The notes beneath the pieces were generated by a model, which was not told the DNA's origin, did no database searches, and was given only the letters and a program-made list of their open reading frames with translations. Shown piece by piece: positions 55,501 through 64,000 of a DNA stretch of 64,000 bases. The position numbers and the translations under genes are program-made. Every line of letters starts with the position of its first letter. Within the stretch, counting starts at the first letter, position 1. This DNA is from Bugulina stolonifera (Eukaryota; Bryozoa; Gymnolaemata; Cheilostomatida; Bugulidae), in contig OW285191.1 in the NCBI GenBank assembly GCA_935421135.1, forward strand, positions 3,325,219-3,389,218, in the 5' to 3' direction.

Positions 55501-58500
55501 ATACAATCGTTTAACCCGTAATCCTGATCTCTAATACTACTCTTAAACATGCGGTTTCAAGTGACCCGCTTAAAATGGATTACCACTAACTAGCTTCAAC
55601 TGGAATATAAACGAGTTCTGGCTTATCAGTTGTAGTATGATTCACCTCATGTGTTTGGTTATACATGTTGTAGTATGACTCACCTCATATGTGATTGGTT
55701 ATACATGTTGTAGTATGACTCACCTCATATGTGATTGGTTATACATGTTGTAGTATGATTCACCTCATGTGTTTGGTTATACATGTTGTAGTACGATTCA
55801 CCTCATATGTGATTGGTTATACATGTTGTAGTATGACTCACCTCATATGTGATTGGTTATACATGTTGTAGTATGATTCACCTCATATGTGATTGGTTAT
55901 ACATGTTGTAGTATGACTCACCTCATATGTGATTGGTTATACATGTTGTAGTATGATTCGCCTCATATGTGATTGGTTATACATGTTGTAGTATGACTCA
56001 CCTCATATGTGATTGGTTATACATGTTGTTTCAGGAGATCAAACAGTTCTCTCTTACCCAGCTTTCGATGTCACAATAAACCTAAACCAGATAGCTGACA
56101 ACACGGCCATCTTTGCCGAACAACTTAAGTCATCCAGCACCCCTTCCATCAAACGTCACCAACGCAGAAGTGTAAGACTTAATACTGTGCGAGTAGGTGG
56201 TTCTTAGTCTGCTATTGGCTGGTCTTCATTCTATTAGTGGGTGGTCTTCATTCTATTAGTAGGTTGGCCTTAGTCTATTATTGGGTAGTATTCAGTAAAT
56301 ACGAGTGGGTGGTCGTTACTTTCTCAAATAGGCTTGCCCTTCCAAACCTGTTATTCTAATTTCCTCACGCCCGTGAATACTAATGGAGACTAATAAGAGT
56401 AATCCCCATTAGCTCAGTGTGATCACTGTCTACGACTGTGGCATAATCTACATGTGCGAATGTTGCATAATCGACTAAGTAAAATTGTCGATGTAGCCGA
56501 TTTTTATTGAATCTGGAACTAAAACAACCGGTAGATTAACGGACCTCTCAGAGATCCTTATATGGTACCTACTTTGTTGCGTAGGCTTATATCATCTGGG
56601 CACAGCATCAGAGCCTAGTAGAGCTACTTAGAGGTCTCTAATAACTCTGTAAATGTGTGGTATCTAAACAGTTGTTTACTGATCATTGAAGGGCTATTTC
56701 AGAAATTTATAATTTGCATTCATTGAACTGGTCCCCATACAGTACTAGTATATTCACAAGTGATATTAAAAGCTTCCCTCTCTGTAAAGGGATTTTTACA
56801 GCGAAACACTTCTAGTAGGGTGACAACTGATATAAGACACTCTGAAGCTTTAGTATCACTTTAATCTTGCAGAATGCAGCCAGGAATGAGAAGAAGGCAC
56901 CTGTCACAAGACATCAAGGTAGTTGACATTTTTCTTCAGACATTAGGTACTAACAGTATAATAATATAGAATAATAAATAGGGCACCTGTCACAGAATAG
57001 TAGGCATTGTAGTGCAGTAACACTGGGTAATGGAATGTACATGTAGAGGGCACCTGCAGCTGGACATCAAATTAGCTGACACTATAACAGTGCTCAACCC
57101 GCAAGCCATGGCCAACTAGATACACAATCTCTCTTTTGAAATTAATCTCCATTTGGGTGTACAAATATTTTACTAGAATTTTTGGTCAACTATAGCTTCC
57201 TTCACCACCTGATAGTAAGGCTTCTTAGACCAGCAATCCTATTGGTTAATTTATATTGCAGCTGAGAGGGATATGGATCTCACACGGGCACATGCTGCAG
57301 ATAACACTCTCTCACACATGCCTGTGGAGACTACCCTTGGGTTAAAAGGTCGTACAGCACGCAGGACACAGATGTCTGACATGGATATGACATATCTGGT
57401 CGGTCAGCCTGCCAGATCAGGCCATGCAGTGTCTGTCATGGAAATCCCCCATGATGATAGTATCACAGATCAGAGTCCGCAACAGGATATGGTGTCATCA
57501 GCTTCTGCTTCAAATAAACGGGGTAAAAGGAGCCACAATGCCCCAACTACCTCAGTACGTAGGGCTGACTTTGTGTCACTTTCTCCTACAACAACATCAA
57601 GATCACTCTGTTCTAAAGTACTAAAAGTTATTTAAAAATATCAACAACTGAAATTTGTTAAGGTGTACTTGCTCTGTTGATATGGTGCCTCTTATGTTGT
57701 TGGCCTCAATACTCTCCTGGTCACCCGACTGTGTGGGTCAGGCATGACTTCTCTTTCACCTAATGAATCTCGTATCAAGTTACCACATTTAAGCCACTAC
57801 CGCACTCTCTGTATATTAGCACCACTTATCTTTGTTAGTTTATACGAGTTTTAAAAAATTCCTTTTTGACATGAGTGTTTATTTCTGCATAGTACCCATC
57901 AATACCTTTGTAGCATATCGAAATACCCCAGTCACCAACAAGGTCCAACATCACACGGTCACCAACAAAGTCCAACGTCTCACGGTCACCAACGTGGTCC
58001 AACGTCTCACGTTCGCCACGGAAGTCCAATGTCTCAAGGTCACCGCAGAAGTCCAATGTCTCACGGTCATCAACGAGCTTCTCAACATCAGGGAAGGGTT
58101 CTGACGCCATGTCAGCAAAGCATGACAGGGCAGAATCTTCTCTTGTTCAATCAAACACCTCGGGAAGGAAAACTGCTAAAGCAGAGGAGGAAGTCTCTAC
58201 TACAGAGTTACGGCAGTGTACAGGTACTTCCTACCTACATGTGTATACAATATAATGCTGAGTAGGGCCCATTACATTCATATGAATGCTGTCTATCGCG
58301 GTGTAACATGCGTCTCTAAATATTCCCATTTACCTCTCTTCAGAACTGAACAGGTCACATTGGCCTGTGTTGAGAGGTGTTGGTGTGAGCTGTAATATTT
58401 TGATGATAATAATATAGCGACACATAATTTGAGAGGTCTGATCTTATTCCTAATAATATTTCGATGCTTATCCAAACATCATAATCTGATGATTTTTGGA

Positions 58501-61500
58501 TAAGCATCTCGCAGTATTGCCTATGAGTTGCAAGTAAACAAGAAGACATCTTGATAAAACCGTTCTAAATCTGTACACTGAAGTAAACAGTTGTTTATAG
58601 TTATACATATAGGATAACGTTTAGGGTGCAGGTAAGTTCCTCTGTAGCTCACTAAAATAACAAACCTTCAGTCACATATATAACAGACTAACTGAAAATG
58701 TAAGTCTATATACACTGTAGATCACTGCTAGCACTGTATGATAAGAATATGTACATGTGACCTACATGTATATAGCAGTTGTCCTCTCACTGCCTAATAA
58801 TTCTTTTTATAAGTTACGCTGGATGTGATGGGTGAAGAGATGTCTATGATGTCCTCCATGCAGGAAACGACACAAGTTATTCAGCAAATCACACCAAAGT
58901 CACGTACCGGTAGCCAGGTAGGCCTTGGTATAATTCAGTATACCTTTATATACATTGTATGTGCAGACTTGGTATTTGTGGTCCTGGAGTGCTAAAAGCC
59001 TACTTATATTCTCAGTCAGCTGGTGTCAACTAACACATTATATGTAGCTCCATCATGTCTCATTTTCGCAATGACATGTGAATACTTTTTACCCCTAAAT
59101 ACATGATGTCAGTGGAGTACATAACTCCATACTTCTTTGCTTGATCTACACCATGTAACGTACACTGTGCATTTGTTGGTAGTTGATCGTCGATCCAGCT
59201 ATCACAGAATCATCAGCTGCCCCTACGACACAATCTTCTATCACTACCACACAACCGCCTGCCGTTACCACACAACCACCTGCCACTACCACCCAATCAT
59301 CTGTGACAGGGATACAACCATGTGATCTAGAGTATGCAGAGAAAAAGATTTTACAGCTGACAGAAGGTTAGTCGGAATAATAGCATTGTATGGCATAGTA
59401 GTGCGGCACTGCATGGTACACTATTACATCATTGTGTAGTATGTTATTACATCATCAGTCATATAAATTGTAGAACTGGCCACTCTACAAAAGGTTAAAG
59501 AGTTGAAGATAAAGTTGGAAGAGGCAAAGAGGAGGTCGGCCGTTGCTAAAAAGGCAAAAGATGCTGCTTACAGGTCGGTTGTGATGTCTGAGTGTATGTA
59601 TGTATAGCTATGACTGTATATGTATGTATAGCTATGACTGTATATGTATGTATAGATATGACTGTATATGAATGTATAGCTATGGCTGTATATGTATGTA
59701 TAGCTATGACTGTACAATGTATATGTATGTATAGTTATGACTGTATATGTATGTATAGTTATGACTGTATATGTATGTATAGCTATGGCTGTATATGTAT
59801 GTATAGTTATGACTGTATATGTATGTATAGCTATAACTGTATATGTATGTGTAGCTATAACTGTACAATGTATATGTATGTATAGATATGATTGTATATG
59901 TATATTTCAGAAAGTTCAAGACTATGGAACGGAGAGAAAGGCAGATGCGTGGTACAATAGCTGAAGGTCTTAAAGGGAGTGTGGAAAGTGTCGAGGCGTT
60001 CACTAAACTTGCTCTCATGCAGAAGTATGTGTGATTATAACGTTATGCTATCCGAATGAACTATAGCCCTAGTCTCCAGCTACAAGCTCATGTGCTCTAG
60101 AGAGTCATTATTCTCCAGTTTGATACTAGGCAATCTGTAAAATGTATTCATACGTACCAGGGAGGGGATGAGTGACTATTCTCTTTAACACTTGCTATGA
60201 CGTTTCATTGGATGTGGCAGCTTTGAATGGGGGGACTACTTACCCCAGTATTGGTAGAGTAATATTCCACATGTCATATTAGTCGTTCTAAAGTACGCAG
60301 GAATCCAGTTGATTCCTATTATATAATACTGTACAATATAATATAGTGCATGTGTATATTATATGCTTGTATTAATACAATCTTGTCTGCGATAAATTGT
60401 GCCAATATTTGGAATGGTCCTCTCTATTAAATTCAGAGTTGATCTAATATTGTAATAATAATTATATTTAATTAAGCAGTATCAAATGTTTTCAGTGCTG
60501 TTATATTGTTTTTAAAGGTTATATCTGTTGCTCCTAGCTGCCGATTGTTAGCCGTGTTGCTATTGGCTGCTAATAATTTGTTGGCCGTGTTGCTATTGGC
60601 TGCTAATAATTTGTTAGCCGTGTTGCTATTGGCTGCTAATAATTGTCAGCCGTGTTGCTATTGGCTGCTAGTAATTGTTACCCGTGTTGCTATTGGCTGC
60701 TAATAATTGTTAACCTTATACAATGTATTTACACAGAATGGTTGCCTGGTCATGGATTCCACAGGAAGACATTAAACATCATGTATTCACATTCCCCGTT
60801 GGTACGACCACCACTTTAGCTCAGCTTGGACTTAATGTTATACTCGACTCTCTGGCCGATATGAATATAGTCTCTGCTTCTGTTAGTAAGTATGATCTAC
60901 AGCAATAAGCTGCAAATGGTGTAATATGTCGCAATACGTCCACCTCTATGTAAAAGAAAAAGTGAAATATTGTATAGAAATTTGATGGTCGGAATTTCTA
61001 CCCGCCGTATATCTTATAATCCGACCTCTATAATCAAACCAGTGTTATGATTCACAGACATGCATATAGGCCTATATAATATGAAAGGTGTACTGTCATC
61101 TGTGAATATGCCTCTCTCTATTCACACAGTGTAGTTTTTACATGTATGCTATACTGTGTTGTATGCTATACTGTGTTGTACATGTTGTAGAATTAACAGA
61201 CGTCCAGCCACTGACAGTTTACCAGAGATATACTCTAAAAGGAATGCTGGGACGGGCTGATGCACACTGCACCCGACTTGTGGGCAGTGGAACCGTAGAT
61301 TCTCTGCTATCTGTTCTCACAAAGCTTACCAACTCCACTAATGACTTCCTGTTAGAACTCGAGACCATCACTCAGCAAGGTGTTGGCTTTTTTGAATTCC
61401 CACCCGGTGATACAAAGTGAGTCCAATTTAGCTGCTAGTTTAGCGCGTGTTATACACTCTACATTACAGCCCATGTACATGTACATTGTTATTGTTAGCA

Positions 61501-63026
61501 AAGGTAGTGGAATGAAAGATCTACGGTCACTCAATCATACATGTATAATCCTGTCCCACCGAATACTCCCAAATTTGGCGATCCTGATGTTCCGCGATTC
61601 GCTTTCCTGCCATCCATCTACTGAATTCTTGGATAACTGTTCAACTACATGTAGCATCAAAGCTCAACGCTTGTATATGGTGTAACCTGTACTAAGATGT
61701 TGTTTATATAAATAGATTTTCATACAGGGCAGTTGTAAGGAAGCATCTCTGGTTGACCTGGTGAATACCAATAGCAATAGTGCATTTGTACACAAGTTGG
61801 CACAACTCCCTACTTGATCCAGACAGTGTTTGGATGCGGAGATGGATAGTTTTTGCCCAGAGTGACCGATTGTTCCTTCCACACTCTTTGTTGTTAATAG
61901 CGATGGTGGGCGCTTGGGTAGGCCTATATATAATATGCTGTGAACAACAGCAAATATTGTTCAGTATTGTTTTCCTGAACATAATTTATTACATGTAGTA
62001 GTACACTGTAGTAGTACATGTAGTAGTACACTGTCGCTCCTGGAGCTACATGCTTCTTCCGCGACATCTTGGACCGACTCTAAAGTAAAATCCCCAAATG
62101 GTCGTTCAGCCGAAAGGACTATTGTTTGACCTGAAATCTTGCTTGGCTGGAGAAAACCATCCCTAGCTCATCGGCACACCTAAGTTTCTCGCACAACCAT
62201 GAGGATTTTGCATTTGGCCCAGGCCTGGGTGTTTGTGGCCCTGTAACGGAAGTGGACCGGAATATTTCCGATCAACTTAGAAATTTAGGTCGCAAAGACA
62301 CTACCTGCTCCTCTTTTAGTGTTGTGTAATAAGAAGTTGTCCTCTCTCAATTCTGTTCAACCCATTGGGAGAAGACAACTTCTTATTATGATCCAAAGCT
62401 CGTAAGTGTCCTCATGTTCATATAGCGTGGTATTATTGAGTGGGTATTGTGGTCTACATTGTGTGTGATAGGCCTATAGCTGCTAACTACTTGTACCTGC
62501 AGAGTAGAGTACAGAGTACAGAAAGGTTGTGACTGGGTGTGTTACTATGTAATCAAAGGACTTGACATTTCATCCTACCCAACCTCTAGGCTGGAATTCT
62601 CCTTCAGAGCTGATGATGTGTACTCAGATGTACCTGATAGGTGAGTAGATGGTATACATGATGTATATCATATAATATACACCCTGTATACAGGTATATC
62701 CTACTATGTGCATTGTTAAAACACGTCTCAAACAGTCAGCATGCTGCCAGCAGATCTGGTACCTACTAACTATTGTAATACCCAATAGCTGACTGACATC
62801 TGTTTGGCCAATAATCACTCAGCTAGAGTTTTGGCGAGTGACTCAATATAGCAGCTAGATGGACTATTTGAAATTCCACATAACTCGTTATATTTTTAAA
62901 ACGACAAAAAAAATCTTTTTTTATTGTAGAATGAGAGATGTGTGTAAAAAGCTGCACAAGTTAAACCCTGGAGCCGAATACCTCACCAGAGTTTCCACAA
63001 TAATCCATGAGACACTGACCATGTGA
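49537..63026 (+). CDS. KNL1: KNL1-like kinetochore scaffold (Spc105/Spc7 family), 17 exons
   Basis: KNL1 is the outer kinetochore scaffold that binds PP1 near its N-terminus, recruits BUB proteins through MELT motifs and joins the MIS12 complex through C-terminal RWD domains. Exons: 49537-49614, 53392-53439, 53554-53589, 53929-54000, 55393-55480, 56035-56171, 56873-56918, 57262 to about 57554-57632, 57893 to 58215 or 58223, 58814-58917, 59183-59366, 59474-59573, 59911-60024, 60737-60885, 61191-61379, 62505-62640, 62930-63026. All joins are in phase except the one after exon 8, which I could not settle, and the exon 9 end, where donor GTGTAC (58216) fits phase better than GTACTT (58224). The protein is about 750 residues, far shorter than vertebrate KNL1. 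Exon 1 is inferred; translation could instead start at ATG 53398. Confidence 0.8.
49930..51640 (+). mobile_element. Decayed LINE (non-LTR retrotransposon), CR1/jockey-like, in KNL1 intron 1
   Basis: Broken frames carry reverse transcriptase traces: NFQKAFDKVPHKLL near 50550, a degraded GSVLGP-type motif near 50720, and AYTSFCRPILEYADVLWDP near 51100. A second fragment with RPHLEYGAATWDP lies before it at about 49940-50240. Two LINE 3' parts are therefore present, either nested or rearranged. Stops and shifts are frequent, so it is dead. The clade is a guess from the FQKAFDKVPH style. Confidence 0.7.
50252..50430. repeat. Two-copy tandem repeat, about 87-90 bp, within the LINE remains
   Basis: Both units contain TCTCATGAAGACTGG and CCCAGCATTGAGCACCTCAT and end near AAAATTTCAACAACA. 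It separates the two LINE fragments. The phrase AGACTGGGACCCAGCATTGA also suggests LINE-like origin. Confidence 0.75.
51641..53391. other. Rest of KNL1 intron 1, very AT-rich
   Basis: Long runs of ATATTA and TTTATA mark the left part. A stretch at 52430-52620 is less AT-rich but carries no recognised frame. No gene is seen on either strand. Confidence 0.45.
53392..55480 (+). CDS. KNL1: KNL1 exons 2-5: PP1-docking N-terminus
   Basis: Exon 2 ends RRRSA and exon 3 begins LKA, so a SALK motif, equivalent to the SILK PP1-docking motif, is split by an intron. Exon 4 has KKRVSFSRN, the RVSF PP1 motif, only 13 residues after SALK. In vertebrate KNL1 the same two motifs occur in the same order among basic residues. 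Exon 5 has SGILKELG, a second SILK-like candidate that would be unusual at this place. The four exons are very small (36-88 bases). Confidence 0.8.
54330..55135. mobile_element. Relic copy of the hAT-like element (KNL1 intron 4)
   Basis: Aligns with 3285-3960 inside the hAT-like element: shared phrases CTACCCTGCCCAGCATAATC, ACCAAAAGATGGCTTAGGAA and GTTTGGGAAACCCAGGA. The terminal inverted repeats and target duplication are missing, so the ends are lost or this is a related, different element. Confidence 0.75.
55622..56033. repeat. Minisatellite, 40 bp unit, about 10 copies (KNL1 intron 5)
   Basis: Unit GATTGGTTATACATGTTGTA followed by GTATGACTCACCTCATATGT. It runs up to the acceptor of exon 6 (56034), so the last unit supplies the polypyrimidine tract. 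Units are contiguous without spacers, so it is not a CRISPR array. Confidence 0.95.
57262..57632 (+). CDS. KNL1: KNL1 exon 8: MELT-type motifs
   Basis: The exon contains DMDLTRAH and, 36 residues later, DMDMTYL. Both fit the M-[E/D]-[L/M]-T consensus phosphorylated by MPS1 to recruit BUB3-BUB1. A degenerate VMEIPHDD follows. Human KNL1 has about 19 such motifs, so this protein has a minimal set. The exon's 3' end is uncertain: a GTACGT donor at 57555 gives phase 0, the frame stays open to TAA at 57633-57635, and the next exon needs phase 2. Confidence 0.7.
57893..58223 (+). CDS. KNL1: KNL1 exon 9: repeat-bearing, basic exon
   Basis: About five copies of a 30 bp unit (57925-58080) encode a ten-residue repeat like SPMSHGHQR. 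The exon continues with FNQTPREGKLLKQRRKSLLQ. Another frame is also open across the array but stops at 58104. I prefer the frame that continues to a donor. Repeat function is unknown; the phase problem with exon 8 lowers confidence. Confidence 0.55.
58814..60024 (+). CDS. KNL1: KNL1 exons 10-13: Thr-rich linker and coiled coil
   Basis: Exon 10 (58814-58917) encodes GEEMSMMSSMQETTQ. Exon 11 (59183-59366) has a TTTQPPA-rich stretch and then a helix, EYAEKKILQLTE. Exons 12 and 13 (59474-59573, 59911-60024) continue with KELKIKLEEAKRRSAVAKKAKDA-type heptads and MERRERQMRG. This matches the coiled coil ahead of the KNL1 C-terminal domains, which contacts ZWINT in vertebrates. Phases 1, 2 and 2 agree at each join. 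Confidence 0.75.
59588..59905. repeat. Minisatellite, 24 bp unit, about 13 copies (KNL1 intron 12)
   Basis: Unit TATGACTGTATATGTATGTA plus TAGC. It fills nearly the whole intron between exon 12 (ends 59573) and exon 13 (starts 59911). Frames in both directions are artefacts of the 24 bp period. Confidence 0.95.
60533..60715. repeat. Minisatellite, about 33 bp unit, 5 copies (KNL1 intron 13)
   Basis: Unit GCCGTGTTGCTATTGGCTGC followed by TAATAATT(T)GTTA. It ends 21 bases before exon 14. The inside contains the CCAAT-box complement ATTGG in each unit. Confidence 0.92.
60737..63026 (+). CDS. KNL1: KNL1 exons 14-17: C-terminal RWD-like region
   Basis: Exons 60737-60885, 61191-61379, 62505-62640 and 62930-63026 give about 190 residues with helices and strands in RWD-like order: SWIPQEDIKHHVFTFP, VDSLLSVLTKLTNSTNDFLLE, the strand pair WVCYYVIKGL and RLEFSFRADDVY, then MRDVCKKLHKL and a final helix. 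Lengths and order resemble the tandem RWD region of KNL1 that binds the MIS12 complex, though identity is low. It ends at TGA 63024-63026. Exon 16 uses GCAGAG as acceptor (start 62505), the only one that keeps frame. Confidence 0.72.
62328..62388. repeat. Inverted repeat, about 20-base arms (KNL1 intron 15)
   Basis: TAATAAGAAGTTGTCCTCTC on the left and GAGAAGACAACTTCTTATTA on the right enclose about 20 bases. The left arm recurs alone at 63631-63650. Likely a small foldback MITE family; shorter relatives may lie near 7443, 21900 and 33715. Confidence 0.65.
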
Positions 63027-64000
63027 TTAAATACACTGGCCATGGCCTGGCCTGGTCATTACTCTATTAATTATTATTCTAATTATATTTTGTAGCAAAA
63101 GCTTTTTATTTTGAGGTTTAGCCTAGCCCTCAGTGACGCCAAATTTTTGAGTCACTCTTTACAAGAGTAGACGACTTCCTATTGAGTTTCAAACATTTTT
63201 TTATGAAGTTTATAATGTATTGTGTCTGTCTGGGTGTAGATTATATATCACAACCCTTGCACTATGTTGTGGCATAATAACAAACAATGGAATTCATTGC
63301 TGTTATGGTTTTCTATTAGAATTAACTGACTGGGATTATATGCCCATTCTTAATTAGTGTATTTCTGTTACGCTGAATCTTTGATGTATTATTTTATGCA
63401 TGATCTATGTCTGGAGCTCACGACATGATGGAATAAAACACTAACACTAGAAACACCTCCTCTCTTTTATATTATACTCTGCTAGTAGCCTATCACACTA
63501 TATGAATACCTGCTCAGTGGCCATACAGTCTGTAGAATGTATGTCCAATAAGAACACAACTTGTACATGTGATATATTATTTGTGTGCATTCAAATTTTG
63601 AACTACCTAATGCCAGCCTTGTGCCGCCATTAATAAGAAGTTGTCCTCTCCCACGTCACAAAGAGTCAACTACACGATGTTGCTCCATGCAACATTCTGA
63701 TATTATCAGGCTTACCACAGTCTCTGGCCCTGGAGACACCACTGTTTTTAACTCTGGGGTTCCACTTTATGTATCGTTTCAGAATAATTTTAGTTGCTAA
63801 TAAAGTCATCCATCTCTATTTATATGCTGCCACGATGTTATTTGCAGAACTGCGTACTCTTACCAACTAGCACAGTAGTACAAGCACTTGTGACACGTAC
63901 TGGACCAGGAGCAGGTTGGTCCTGGACTCGCATTCTAACTGTGTGTTAAGACATCAGACCTGTTGGTTCTGCTACTAACAGAAGTATGGTATATCTATCA
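63027..64000. other. 3' flank of KNL1 with possible weak exons of a neighbour
   Basis: AATAAA at 63432-63437 is the likely KNL1 polyadenylation signal. On the minus strand two short stretches end in good donors after a phase-1 glycine codon: 63864-63938 (RMRVQDQPAPGPVRVTS) and one ending at 63716 (WNPRVKNSGVSRARD). They could be exons of a convergent gene entering from the right. There is no family match, so this is weak. Confidence 0.25.

Noticed and set aside
55622..56033. Possible CRISPR-like array
   Set aside because: The 40 bp units are contiguous with no unique spacers, and the context is an animal intron.

Overview
The window is animal nuclear DNA: AT-rich, with GT-AG introns, many minisatellites and several transposable elements. 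Spliced genes, TRIM-type proteins with a propeller end, and frequent TACATGTA octamers suggest a marine invertebrate. A demosponge is my best guess, but the sequence does not prove it. I see no rRNA gene, functional tRNA gene or CRISPR array.

Layout from left to right. (1) 1-6.1 kb, plus strand: the last four recognisable exons of a DEG/ENaC/ASIC-type sodium channel subunit, with introns carrying a hAT-like element and a repeated segment. (2) 6.1-9.6 kb: intergenic, with a hairpin repeat, a second copy of a short repeat with a tRNA-like core, and a 786 bp solo LTR. (3) 9.6-20.9 kb, plus strand: a TRIM-like gene (RING, two B-boxes, coiled coil, beta-propeller). It is probably dead: the RING exon has an in-frame TGA, and a 5.2 kb LTR element (element A) sits nine bases inside the propeller exon. 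(4) 23.2-49.2 kb, minus strand: the TOG-domain ciliary microtubule gene TOGARAM1, which I resolve into 24 exons that all join in phase (1683 codons). Its intron 6 holds a 6.4 kb Ty3/gypsy element (element B) in the opposite orientation. (5) 49.5-63.0 kb, plus strand: a gene I read as the kinetochore scaffold KNL1, with PP1-docking motifs, two clear MELT-type motifs, a coiled coil and a C-terminal RWD-like region. The two start codons lie head to head about 340 bp apart, so the genes may share a promoter. Intron 1 holds a decayed LINE. (6) 63.0-64.0 kb: 3' flank with at most weak exon signals.

The most unusual object is element A. Its 663 bp LTRs, tRNA-Leu-type primer site, leader and 3' end match those of element B, whose pol region carries reverse transcriptase, RNase H and integrase motifs. 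Element A has no pol. It carries one uninterrupted 1181-codon frame: a Gag-like capsid region, a proline/threonine-rich repeat array, a cysteine/histidine zinc-binding candidate and a helical tail. I read it as a Gag-fusion passenger element that would be mobilised by element B relatives. Elements A and B and the solo LTR are each flanked by the same 4 bp sequence, ATAT.
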